Shown here in pieces: positions 47,211-57,029 of a DNA stretch of 64,000 bases. A model generated the notes under the pieces. That model was not told where the DNA came from and did not search any database. It saw only the letters and a list, made by a program, of their open reading frames with translations. The DNA is from Pomphorhynchus laevis (taxonomy: Eukaryota > Acanthocephala > Palaeacanthocephala > Echinorhynchida > Pomphorhynchidae): assembly GCA_012934845.2 (NCBI GenBank), contig WNNJ02002477.1, positions 25,409 to 89,408 of the forward strand, in the 5' to 3' direction. Numbering within the stretch: position 1 is the first letter of the stretch; every line of letters starts with the position of its first letter. The position numbers and the translations under genes are program-made.

Positions 47211-47891
47211 GTAAGTACAGAAATTTAGATAATTTACTATATTTCATTTTCTATAATTAAAAATGAAATTTCATTTTCAAGTAAACACATTTGAATTATA
47301 CGATTTAGTCATACTGTTGAATCCGCATTGATGGTTATTTCAAGGCTATATGAAAGATGAAGAAATTATTAAAAATATAAATTAAGGTAAATTTTGTAAA
47401 GCAGAAATGAAACCGCTATCAATTTATTTAATATTTTCCCGTATTATTCGAAGAATTGTTGATCGGCTGTGGCAAAAGTGCAATTTCCGATCATATTACT
47501 ATCACTAAAAATATATGCTCGTTTTTGTTTTTGGTGCGTTTAATATATAATTTATCAGTAATTCTATAATTCAGTAGCTAGAGAAGCTTTACGCCTGCAA
47601 TTCCTTAATCGACAGATGAAAAATAAGAAGAAAAACAATAGCAGATGTCTTCCAAGTAGATAACCACTCATACGTATACGGTTGCAATAAAAAGTGTAAT
47701 TTCATGTGAGATTATAGAAAAGGAAATTGCGTAACTATATTTTCGTTTTATATGAAATAACACACAAAATGGATTGTAAAAAGAACATTTTATTATCTTT
47801 TTCATTGAAAATTAATTTACTCCAAGGATAAAATTCCATTTTTTATGGTCGATCTACTTTTTTCTTCAAATAAGCACATAAATTTCAAATA

Positions 47892-50800
47892 ATGGTTATA
47901 AAATTATTTTGTACGAGCACGACAGCCTCTCGACAAGTAAGGGAGCAACAACAACTTTTAGGTTACATATTAGGTGGTCAGAAGATCGATTATGAAGCAA
48001 TTGACCTTTCGGACCCGGCAAACGCCGAGATAAGAAATGTTTGCATTGACAAAGGAGTTAAAGATGATGATGGTCATGTAATTATACCACAGGTATTTAA
48101 TGAAGAAAAGGTATGCGGAGCATTTGAACAATTTGAGCAAGCTTTAGACAACGAACGATTAGAAGTATTCCTATGCCTACTAACCGAGGAGGAATGGCTG
48201 CAGCGACAGAAAGCGCTTTCTGGTGAAGATGAAAAAATTGATGAAATTCCAACTGACCCTGATTTAGATACAAATATTGAAGAAACAATTTCTGTTCAAT
48301 TGGATTTATTCGAGTTGATTGATTATATATTTGAAAATCTAAGTTCAGACGACACAAATTCAGAAAATGGAAAAGGACCAGGTAAAACATATGTGTCTGA
48401 TAAAGAAAATAAAGATGCTGCTGAACAGGCCGAGGAACACATTGATTCAACGGAAGAAGCTGAAGATTATATTTCTGATAAAAATACATTAAATGGTGAG
48501 CAAGATAAAACTGATAAAACAAAAATTGATACAGAGAAAAAAAGTGAGAAGAAACAGGAAAGAAAACGACGTCGAGTATGGAATGAAGACGAAAGTAAAA
48601 CACAAATAACAGATAAAACGGCTGAAACTGGCAAACTGCAAGAAAAATCAGAAGAAGTTACCAAGAAATACGTCAATGAGAACAAAGACGGAGAGCAAAC
48701 AAAAGAAACAACAAGCTCTAAATTAGTTAAAGACGAAGAACCTATTGATAAAACAAAAACTAACGAAAAACTAGAAAAACCAAGACGTAGGAATTGGAAT
48801 GCAGATAAAACCACTCAACCTAAACCAGAAGAAAATGTTGAAGAACAAAAACCTAGTGTTGTATCCACTGATAAAAAGCACAATGTAAGTGATGTGAGTA
48901 AACGCAAAGTCGAAGCGAAAGAAAGTTTATCGTTAAAAGACAGTAATAAGACGCCGAAGTTTGGCGAAAAAGATAAGCCTAAAAGTGAAACTGAAATTGT
49001 AAGAAAAAGTTCAAAATTTGAAGATGTTAGTAAGAAAGAAAAGCCAGTGGGTGATTCTAAAAATCCAGACGATAAAACCAAAAGGCCAGGACATAGGACT
49101 TGGGGGGATAAAACTACAGAGTTGACTTCAGCAAAAACGGAAGGTAAAGTTGAAGAACGCAAACCAAGTACGACGTTCACATCTAAAAAGCAGTCTGTAA
49201 GCGATGCAAATGAGAACAAAGTAGTAGAGAAAGAAAGTTCGTCGCTAAAAGACAATTATAAGACATCGAAGTCTGGCGAAAAAGATAAGCCTAAAAGTGA
49301 AACTGAAATTGTAAGAAAAAGTTCAAAATTTGAAGATGTTAGTAAGAAAGAAAAGCCAGCGGGTGATTCTAAAAATCCAGACGATAAAACCAAAAGGCCA
49401 GGACGTAGGACTTGGGGGGATAAAAGTACAGAGTTGACTTCAGCAAAAACGGAAGGTAAAGTTGAAGAACGAAAACCAAGTACGACGTTCACATCTAAAA
49501 AGCAGACTGTAAGCGATGCAAATGAGAACAAAGTAGTAGAGAAAGAAAGTTCATCGCTAAAAGACAATGATAAGACGTCGAAGTTTGGCGAAAAAGATAA
49601 GCCTAAAAGTGAAACTGAAATTGTAAGAAAAAGTTCAAAATTTGAAGATGTTAGTAAGAAAGAAAAGCCAGCGGGTGATTCTAAAAATCCAGACGATAAA
49701 ACCAAAAGGCCAGGACGTAGGACTTGGGGGGATAAAAGTACAGAGTTGACTTCAGCAAAAACGGAAGGTAAAGTTGAAGAACGCAAACCAAGTACGACGT
49801 TCACATCTAAAAAGCAGTCTGTAAGCGATGTTAATGAGAACAAAGTAGTTGAGAAAGAAAGTTCATCGCTAAAAGACAATGATAAGACATCGAAGTCTGG
49901 CGAAAAAGATAAGCCTAAAAGTGAAACTGAAATTGTAAGAAAAAGTTCAAAATTAGAAGATGTTAGTAAGAAAGAAAAGCCAGCGGGTGATTCTAAAAAT
50001 CCAGACGATATAACCAAAAGGCCAGGACGTAGGACTTGGGGGGATAAAACTACAGAGTTGACTTCAGCAAAAACGGAAGGTAAAGTTGAAGAACGCAAAC
50101 CAAGTACGACGTTCACATCTAAAAAGCAGTCTGTAAGCGATGCAAATGAGAACAAAGTAGTAGAGAAAGAAAGTTCGTCGCTAAAAGACAATTATAAGAC
50201 ATCGAAGTCTGGCGAAAAAGATAAGCCTAAAAGTGAAACTGAAATTGTAAGAAAAAGTTCAAAATTTGAAGATGTTAGTAAGAAAGAAAAGCCAGCGGGT
50301 GATTCTAAAAATCCAGACGATATAACCAAAAGGCCAGGACGTAGGACTTGGGGGGATAAACCTACAGAGTTGACTTCTGCAAAAGCGGAAGGTAAAGTTG
50401 AAGAACGCAAACCAAGTACGACGTTTACATCTAAAAAGCAGTCTGTAAGCGATGTTAATGAGAACAAAGTAGTAGAGAAAAAGAGTTCGTCGCTAAAAGA
50501 CAATGATAAGACATCGAAGTCTGGCGAAAAAGATAAGCCTAAAAGTGAAACTGAAATTGTAAGAAAAAGTTCAAAATTTGAAGATGTTAGTAAGAAAGAA
50601 AAGCCAGCGGGTGATTCTAAAAATCCAGACGATAAAACCAAAAGGCCAGGACGTAGGACTTGGGGGGATAAAACTACAGAGTTGACTTCTGCAAAAACGG
50701 AAGGTAAAGTTGAAGAACGAAAACCAAGTACGACGTTCACATCTAAAAAGCAGTCTGTAAGCGATGCAAATGAGAACAAAGTAGTAGAGAAAGAAAGTTC

Positions 50801-52139
50801 GTCGCTAAAAGACAGTAATAAGACGTCGAAGTTTGGCGAAAAAGATAAGCTTAAAAGTGAAACTGAAATTGTAAGAAAAAGTTCAAAATTTGAAGATGTT
50901 AGTAAGAAAGAAAAGCCAGTGGGTGATTCTAAAAATCCAGACGATAAAACCAAAAGGCCAGGACGTAGGACTTGGGGGGATAAAAGTACAGAGTTGACTT
51001 CAGCAAAAACGGAAGGTAAAGTTGAAGAACGAAAACCAAGTACGACGTTCACATCTAAAAAGCAGACTGTAAGCGATGCAAATGAGAACAAAGTAGTAGA
51101 GAAAGAAAGTTCATCGCTAAAAGACAATGATAAGACGTCGAAGTTTGGCGAAAAAGATAAGCCTAAAAGTGAAACTGAAATTGTAAGAAAAAGTTCAAAA
51201 TTTGAAGATGTTAGTAAGAAAGAAAAGCCAGCGGGTGATTCTAAAAATCCAGACGATAAAACCAAAAGGCCAGGACGTAGGACTTGGGGGGATAAAACTA
51301 CAGAGTTGACTTCAGCAAAAACGGAAGGTAAAGTTGAAGAACGCAAACCAAGTACGACGTTCACATCTAAAAAGCAGTCTGTAAGCGATGTTAATGAGAA
51401 CAAAGTAGTTGAGAAAGAAAGTTCATCGCTAAAAGACAATGATAAGACATCGAAGTCTGGCGAAAAAGATAAGCCTAAAAGTGAAACTGAAATTGTAAGA
51501 AAAAGTTCAAAATTTGAAGATGTTAGTAAGAAAGAAAAGCCAGCGGGTGATTCTAAAAATCCAGACGATATAACCAAAAGGCCAGGACGTAGGACTTGGG
51601 GGGATAAAACTACAGAGTTGACTTCAGCAAAAACGGAAGGTAAAGTTGAAGAACGCAAACCAAGTACGACGTTCACATCTAAAAAGCAGTCTGTAAGCGA
51701 TGTTAATGAGAACAAAGTAGTAGAGAAAAAGAGTTCGTCGCTAAAAGACAATGATAAGACATCGAAGTCTGGCGAAAAAGATAAGCCTAAAAGTGAAACT
51801 GAAATTGTAAGAAAAAGTTCAAAATTTGAAGATGTTAGTAAGAAAGAAAAGCATGTGGATGATTCTAAGAAGCCAGATGAGAAAACTACGAATACAAGGC
51901 GTAGGATTGGGGAGAATAAAACCATAGATTTGCGTCCAACAAAAATAGAAGACGAGTTAGAAGAACGTCAACGAAATACTATTGCAAAAGAAAGATTATC
52001 GCTTGAGGTTGATTCTAAAACCTTGAAGTCTACTGATAAAGACAAGCTTTCTAACTCTAACGCATTACCTTTGAAATCTAAAGAAAGCGACAACCGTAAT
52101 TCTTTATCAACTACAAAACGAAAAACTCGATTGTGGTGA
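47892..52139 (+). CDS. SH3BGRL-like thioredoxin-fold protein with giant tandem-repeat tail (1415 aa)
   Basis: A single uninterrupted exon. Residues 1-105 match the SH3BGR/SH3BGRL family (thioredoxin fold without the redox C-x-x-C): MVIKLFCTSTTASRQVREQQ, then KIDYEAIDLSD, IPQVFNEEKVCGAFEQFEQA. The ATG is chosen because M-V-I is the conserved family start. The tail is disordered and dominated by Lys, Glu, Ser, Asp and Thr. From nt 49096 to 51903 are nine 312-nt (104-aa) units in perfect register, each opening with RRTWGDK (HRTWGDK in the first). Each contains KVEERKPSTTFTSKKQ, KVVEKESSSLKD, GEKDKPKSETEIVRKSSK and SKKEKPAGDSKNPDD, with small variations. More diverged units flank them (RRRVWNED, RRRNWNAD upstream; RRIGENK downstream). 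The protein ends KRKTRLW. Ordinary SH3BGRL proteins are about 100-240 aa. The domain is clear; the tail's role is unknown. Confidence 0.88.
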   Translation: MVIKLFCTSTTASRQVREQQQLLGYILGGQKIDYEAIDLSDPANAEIRNVCIDKGVKDDDGHVIIPQVFNEEKVCGAFEQFEQALDNERLEVFLCLLTEEEWLQRQKALSGEDEKIDEIPTDPDLDTNIEETISVQLDLFELIDYIFENLSSDDTNSENGKGPGKTYVSDKENKDAAEQAEEHIDSTEEAEDYISDKNTLNGEQDKTDKTKIDTEKKSEKKQERKRRRVWNEDESKTQITDKTAETGKLQEKSEEVTKKYVNENKDGEQTKETTSSKLVKDEEPIDKTKTNEKLEKPRRRNWNADKTTQPKPEENVEEQKPSVVSTDKKHNVSDVSKRKVEAKESLSLKDSNKTPKFGEKDKPKSETEIVRKSSKFEDVSKKEKPVGDSKNPDDKTKRPGHRTWGDKTTELTSAKTEGKVEERKPSTTFTSKKQSVSDANENKVVEKESSSLKDNYKTSKSGEKDKPKSETEIVRKSSKFEDVSKKEKPAGDSKNPDDKTKRPGRRTWGDKSTELTSAKTEGKVEERKPSTTFTSKKQTVSDANENKVVEKESSSLKDNDKTSKFGEKDKPKSETEIVRKSSKFEDVSKKEKPAGDSKNPDDKTKRPGRRTWGDKSTELTSAKTEGKVEERKPSTTFTSKKQSVSDVNENKVVEKESSSLKDNDKTSKSGEKDKPKSETEIVRKSSKLEDVSKKEKPAGDSKNPDDITKRPGRRTWGDKTTELTSAKTEGKVEERKPSTTFTSKKQSVSDANENKVVEKESSSLKDNYKTSKSGEKDKPKSETEIVRKSSKFEDVSKKEKPAGDSKNPDDITKRPGRRTWGDKPTELTSAKAEGKVEERKPSTTFTSKKQSVSDVNENKVVEKKSSSLKDNDKTSKSGEKDKPKSETEIVRKSSKFEDVSKKEKPAGDSKNPDDKTKRPGRRTWGDKTTELTSAKTEGKVEERKPSTTFTSKKQSVSDANENKVVEKESSSLKDSNKTSKFGEKDKLKSETEIVRKSSKFEDVSKKEKPVGDSKNPDDKTKRPGRRTWGDKSTELTSAKTEGKVEERKPSTTFTSKKQTVSDANENKVVEKESSSLKDNDKTSKFGEKDKPKSETEIVRKSSKFEDVSKKEKPAGDSKNPDDKTKRPGRRTWGDKTTELTSAKTEGKVEERKPSTTFTSKKQSVSDVNENKVVEKESSSLKDNDKTSKSGEKDKPKSETEIVRKSSKFEDVSKKEKPAGDSKNPDDITKRPGRRTWGDKTTELTSAKTEGKVEERKPSTTFTSKKQSVSDVNENKVVEKKSSSLKDNDKTSKSGEKDKPKSETEIVRKSSKFEDVSKKEKHVDDSKKPDEKTTNTRRRIGENKTIDLRPTKIEDELEERQRNTIAKERLSLEVDSKTLKSTDKDKLSNSNALPLKSKESDNRNSLSTTKRKTRLW
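48790..51960 (+). repeat. 312-bp coding tandem repeat array
   Basis: The conserved GGACTTGG/RTW site occurs at 49096, 49408, 49720, 50032, 50344, 50656, 50968, 51280 and 51592, exactly 312 bp apart with no indels. A diverged unit precedes (48790, 306-bp spacing) and another follows (51904). Unit 49408 equals unit 50968 at the protein level, and unit 49096 resembles 50032, which points to multi-unit duplication or conversion. Confidence 0.97.
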
Positions 52140-52744
52140 ACTTTTATTAAACTACTTTGTTGTCGAAGAATGATTTTATTTAAGGATCGTGCCTTTAAAT
52201 ATATAAAAATATTAATGATCTTTGCTTGAGTTTAAATTATTAATTCCATATTGTAATTTATATTATTGTATTTATATTATTCCATATTGGTATTTATAAT
52301 ACAGAATATTTATAATTATTTTTACGTTGTCTTGTCATAAATGAAATAGTTTGAATTAATCGTCAACTTGGAAACTCGCTTGCTTGTGTTTAAAAAAACA
52401 ATTCTTACAATTTAACGACTATTGATAGAGGTACTAACTTTGTCTTAGTAACTAAAAACATGCTTACTACTAAAAATTGGTGAAAATTTAAAACTTAAAC
52501 TCGTCAATATTGGTTATATTAAGAATAAGGCTACGTGGATAAATTTGTTCACTTGTTAAATAAAATGTCCCTACTTTTAAATTATTTTGATTTATCAAAA
52601 TACTTACGCCTCCTATTAATTCAATTTAATCCATACATTTACATTTCATTGATGGTTGAATGTTTGTAAGATGAACGTTATAGTTATTTTAAATCATAAA
52701 AATCAAAATTATGAAAATCAAATTATATGATATTTGATATTTAA

Positions 52745-52875
52745 TATTTGATATTATAAAACTTAAAATTATGAATTGCCTAATAAACAACAAACGATGT
52801 TTCAGAATAAGGATTATACGTCAAAAGGAGAAGAAACTGCTATGTTATCAAATTTCGGCCCATATTCCTAGTAGC
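52745..52875 (-). repeat. Family S head fragment, inverted
   Basis: TTTCAGAATAAGGATTATAC, GTCAAAAGGAGAAGAAACTG, CTATGTTATCAAATTTCGGC: the reverse-complement head of family S with its GCCGAAA end. Confidence 0.6.
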
Positions 52876-52889
52876 TTTAATTGATGTTA

Positions 52890-53860
52890 ATTTAATGCTA
52901 ATATCTAGATATATACCTTCTTTATCATTACTATTAGTTTTATTAAGAATAAGTCTACCTGGATAAATTTGTTCACTTATTGAATAAAAATTATTTGCGC
53001 TAGATGCATATATATCATTAATATATAGAAACATATATTTCATATATTTATATAATTTAGATTTATTTTACAAACAGTAATGAACAAATTAATATTCTAT
53101 AAAACTTAAAAATAAATCAGTTATAATTGGGTTATAATTTTGTTTGATTTTATTAAATGTTAATTTTATATATTAATGCTAATTTAATTTTCATATCTAG
53201 ATAGTTACCTTGAAAATCTTTATTATTAACTTAACTTGAAATAACTTTCTTTATTTAACTTGTCGACTATTAAATTTTTTATTATCAAATTTTATTATAT
53301 GCAAAAATTAGTAGTTTGTAAATTTAAATATATACCTTCTTTATCATTACTATTAGTTTTATTAAGAATAAGTCTACCTGGATAAATTTGTTCACTTATT
53401 GAATAAAAATTATTTGCGCTAGATGCATATATATCATTAATATATAGAAACATATATTTCATATATTTATATAATTTAGATTTATTTTACAGACAGTTAT
53501 GGACAACTTCATATTCTATAAACTTAAAAATAAATCAGTTATAATTGGGTTATAATTTTGTTTGATTTTATTAAATGTTAATTTTATATATTAATGCTAA
53601 TTTAATTTTCATATCTAGATAATAACCTTGAAAATCTTTATTATTAACTTAACTTGAAATAACTTTCTTTATTTAACTTGTCGACTATTAAATTTTTTAT
53701 TATCAAATTTTATTATATGCAAAAATTAGTAGTTTGTAAATTTAAATATATCATCTTTACGATATATTAATATTAATTTTATGTTCATATCTAGATATAT
53801 ACCTTCTTTATCATCAATATTGGTTTTAATAATAAAGCTACCTGGATAAATTTGTATTGC
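52890..53860 (+). repeat. AT-rich tandem repeat, about 419-bp period
   Basis: ATATACCTTCTTTATCATTA with GTCTACCTGGATAAATTTGT and TTGCGCTAGATGCATATATA occurs at 52911 and again at 53330, nearly unchanged over about 419 bp. A third, shorter and diverged copy starts at 53797. A related fragment lies near 52510. Confidence 0.88.
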
Positions 53861-53984
53861 AACATTTATTTCATATCTTTATATAGTTTAGATTAAAATT
53901 AAATCAGCTATAATTGGGCTACTATTACTTCAAATTGGAATACCTTTTATTCGTCTAAATATAGATGTCATTACATTAAAATAA

Positions 53985-54260
53985 TTTTGATTTATTAAAA
54001 TATTTAAGGATTCTATTAATTCGATTTTATTCATACATTTATATTTATTATGACTGTAAATTAAAACTTTTTAAAATTGAAATTGTTTTACATTTTTTAA
54101 GAAATTATTTTATATCAGTGGATGTTTGAATGTTTTAAATAATCCAGTGTATTTAAAAACTTACATAATGTATCATCAATACTCAATGGATGTTTGAATG
54201 TTTTAAATAATCCAGTGTATGTTAAAACTTACATAATGTATCATCAATACTCAATTACTT
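53985..54260 (+). repeat. 68-bp tandem duplication and its upstream unit
   Basis: GGATGTTTGAATGTTTTAAA followed by AATCCAGTGTAT and ATGTATCATCAATACTCAA occurs at about 54120 and 54188. The preceding 130 bp and the first unit recur, diverged, at 55075-55250 (GATTCTATTTATTCGATTTT). Confidence 0.82.
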
Positions 54261-54632
54261 AATCCAGTGCTTGCAATTTTTAATAATTATATTCAAATTA
54301 AAGTTCCATTGATAATTATATTACAATAACTTTTTAATACAACGTTGATTGTAATACAAATCCATTATGTATTTAATAGCTTATTAGGAACTTTTTAACC
54401 ATAGTATTTAATAGTAGTATTCAATATTTAACAATATATAACAAAGGAAATAGCACCACTGCCTGGGATCCTTCTAGGGCGAAACGCTTGGAGAAGAGTT
54501 GATTTCGCCGTTTTATTATGTTTGCTTGCACAATGTGAATAACGAACTACTGAGTGAGTCGCGGCAACGGTTTACACACCCATATATATAAGATTTTCTA
54601 ATTGAGGAAAGAAGTATTTTTTTATTATTAAA

Positions 54633-54658
54633 ACGTTTCGACTATTGTCTTCATCAGT
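54633..54658 (-). other. Hammerhead-ribozyme-like core motif
   Basis: On the minus strand: CTGATGA, A, then GAC-AATA-GTC, then GAAACG. This is the CUGAUGA box, a short helix II with a tetraloop, and the GAAA box of a hammerhead core. Stem III, the cleavage triplet and stem I were not convincingly found, so it may be a relic or a Penelope-like terminal motif. Confidence 0.4.
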
Positions 54659-56603
54659 TAATGCACACTCAAACTTCACTGAGTATCTGACTATGTATTA
54701 CGATTTCCGCGAAAGAATCTATTACAATTTAAAACAATGCTGCGTGTTTAGTGATTTGTCGCTCATCAATTGTGCTATCCAATATAATTCCTCGTGTTTT
54801 CTGAGTCGTGTGTTGTCGAGTCCAGACCGTAATATTGTTGTATTATACCTGTGTCCCTCATTCTCAATTACGTGACTAACCATACCAGCTTACTAAAGTA
54901 ATCATTTAAGTTATTATATAACGAATTATAAATTTTATTTTTGTCGTTGTTATTATTTAATCTATATTTATGTCCATTTTAATTTCGATTACCTACAATA
55001 TTTTTTAAAGTGTGTTTTAATTACTTTAAATAACTTTAGGTATAGTTTTCATTATTTATTTCTAATTATTATGTTTAAGGATTCTATTTATTCGATTTTA
55101 TTCATACATTTATATTTATTATGACTGTAAATTAAAACTTTTAAAATTGAAATTGTGTTACATTTTTTAAGAAATTATTTTATATCAGTAAATGTTTAAA
55201 TATTTTAAATAATACAGTGTATGTAAAATTTTACAGAATGTATCATCAATACTCTTTTATATTTATATTAATATTTATATTTACTTGATGGTTTAATTTT
55301 TGTTAGATATGCGTTATGTATATCTTTTCCGAATATTAAATCAATTAATTTTTCTATATTATTCGAATTTTAAAATAGATTGCGTTGCAATTATTATGAA
55401 GATAGTGTTTATTAAATCTTAATTGTCTTTTAATTCAAAAATGAATTACAAAAAGGGATTAACATATGATTATATGATTAAAATATGTTAATAAAATATG
55501 TTAATTAAAATATGATGTAATATAATATAAAATATCAGGATGCAGGAAATTGTATGATGGATACATCTGTTTGCCATTTAAAACTTAAAAATTAAGATAA
55601 TTTTTTATAATTTGATACTTTTAGACTCAGATTTTTTATAATTTAAGTTTTTTACAGAATATTTATAAATCGTTTTATAAATAATATATTAGAATTAAGA
55701 TTATATGTCAATTGGAGGAAAACTGCTTTTTATAATATTTCGACCCTTATTCCTAAACTCAAAATAGCAGCGGGGTCAAATATATGACGTTGATGTATTT
55801 TCTCTTATGTAATGTCATTATCTAGTGTAATACTTTATTCTATAAAGTATTATGGAGTATTATAAAGTATTATTCTTTAATGTTAACTCATAAAAAATTT
55901 AAATTTCTTTATGAATTTGAATTTATTTCAAATATTGAATTTTATTTAAATTTTATTTCAAATTTGATAATATTTTAATGATTTATATACTAGATAATTA
56001 GATGAATCTATTCAAAAAGGCAATTTACAATTAGAAAAGTTCATTTTCTTTTATACCTAAAATACTAAAAAAATATTTAAACTGCTTAAATCTTTGAATG
56101 TTTAATTTTAACTTTTTAAAATGCTGCATTCATACTAAGAAAATTATATTTTCTGGTTATTGTAAATTTATACCTGTAATGAATAGTAAATATAATTGAC
56201 TAATTATTAATAATAATGATCTCCACGTCATCTGTCGGCTTGAGTTAAAATACAATACAGTAAGCATATAATAAATAACAATATGTATTCTTCTTTTTCT
56301 TTAAAAATGTTTTCATTCCTGTCTATTAAACAATCATTAACTAAAAGAAAGGCATAACTTCAAGTTATGCCTAACTAAAAGTTATGAAAAAAAGTTATGC
56401 TTAACTTTTTAATAATGCAATAGTTTTTGTAAAAAATTATTAAATGAATAAAAGATATTTATTAATTATAAATTAGATTATTAAAAAAATAATTATTTTT
56501 AGATGTATTTAATAATAAATTTGAAAGCATATTAAAATACTCCGCAAATGTTGATGAAACATGCAACATTTTGTGTACTAGATGTACACTAACTTGAAAA
56601 ATT

Positions 56604-57029
56604 TTAAAATATCATCAAATTGTAATACTTGCTGAGGTCATGCAAAACTGACGAAGGAGTTGATGCTCGTTGTCGTTGTTTTAAAATTCGAAAATAACAA
56701 TTAAATACTTGCTCCATGATCATAGTGTTCTATAATTGAAAGTAGTTTTATAATCCTAAACAAAATTCGATATACAAACCTTTCTCAAAATTTGGCTATT
56801 CTTCTTCGTAATTGTTTCTTCCTCTAAAACTTTACGGAGCTTTGCAGTTTCCTTATATCGCTTTATTCAGTAAGAAAATATTATCACATTGAAATTTTGA
56901 TTTAAATACTTTTCGCTGACGCTTGGTCATTTCCTTTATATCTCTTTTACGATCGGAAGCATCATTGCTTGAAATATTTTTATTCGCATTTGTTTCATCA
57001 ATTTGTAACATTAAAAATAGATCAATCAC
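56604..57029 (-). pseudogene. NOC3L-like gene fragment (three exons)
   Basis: Minus-strand exons 57029-56910, 56860-56780 and 56729-56604 (or less), in one frame across two short introns (49 and 50 nt). Exon products: VIDLFLMLQIDE with KEMTKRQRK; RYKETAKLRKVLEEE with KKNSQILRK; MEQVFNCYFRILKQRQRAS with VLHDLSKYYNL, then a stop. NOC3-type proteins (60S ribosome assembly, nucleolus) have the same order: F-L-x-L-R-I-K-E, a basic helical stretch with M-Q-R-K-x-x-K, then V-F-V-T-Y-F-R-I-L-K and a V-L-E-G-L-A-K-F-x-x-L motif. About 109 aa of a roughly 800-aa protein is present. No other NOC3L exons were recognised nearby, so it is either a truncated duplicate or part of a gene with distant exons. 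Confidence 0.65.

Larger units (their letters stand above)
52140..56603. other. AT-rich intergenic region with tandem repeats
   Basis: No gene recognised. The sequence is mostly locally duplicated AT-rich DNA (listed separately), a family S head (52.75-52.87 kb), a degenerate head at 55690-55760 and one hammerhead-like motif (54633-54658). Confidence 0.6.

Noticed and set aside
48097-48814. Minus-strand ORFs of 168 and 115 aa opposite the SH3BGRL-like gene
   Set aside because: Shadows of a biased sense codon composition, with no recognisable domain.
48815-51925. Three long minus-strand ORFs (146, 311 and 577 aa) opposite the repeat array
   Set aside because: They repeat with the same 312-bp period and arise because the codons of the sense repeats lack minus-strand stops. 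The sense frame has a recognised N-terminal domain; the antisense does not.
41600-54700. CRISPR-like or prokaryotic features
   Set aside because: Spliceosomal introns and LINEs show nuclear animal DNA; the repeat arrays are tandem without spacers.
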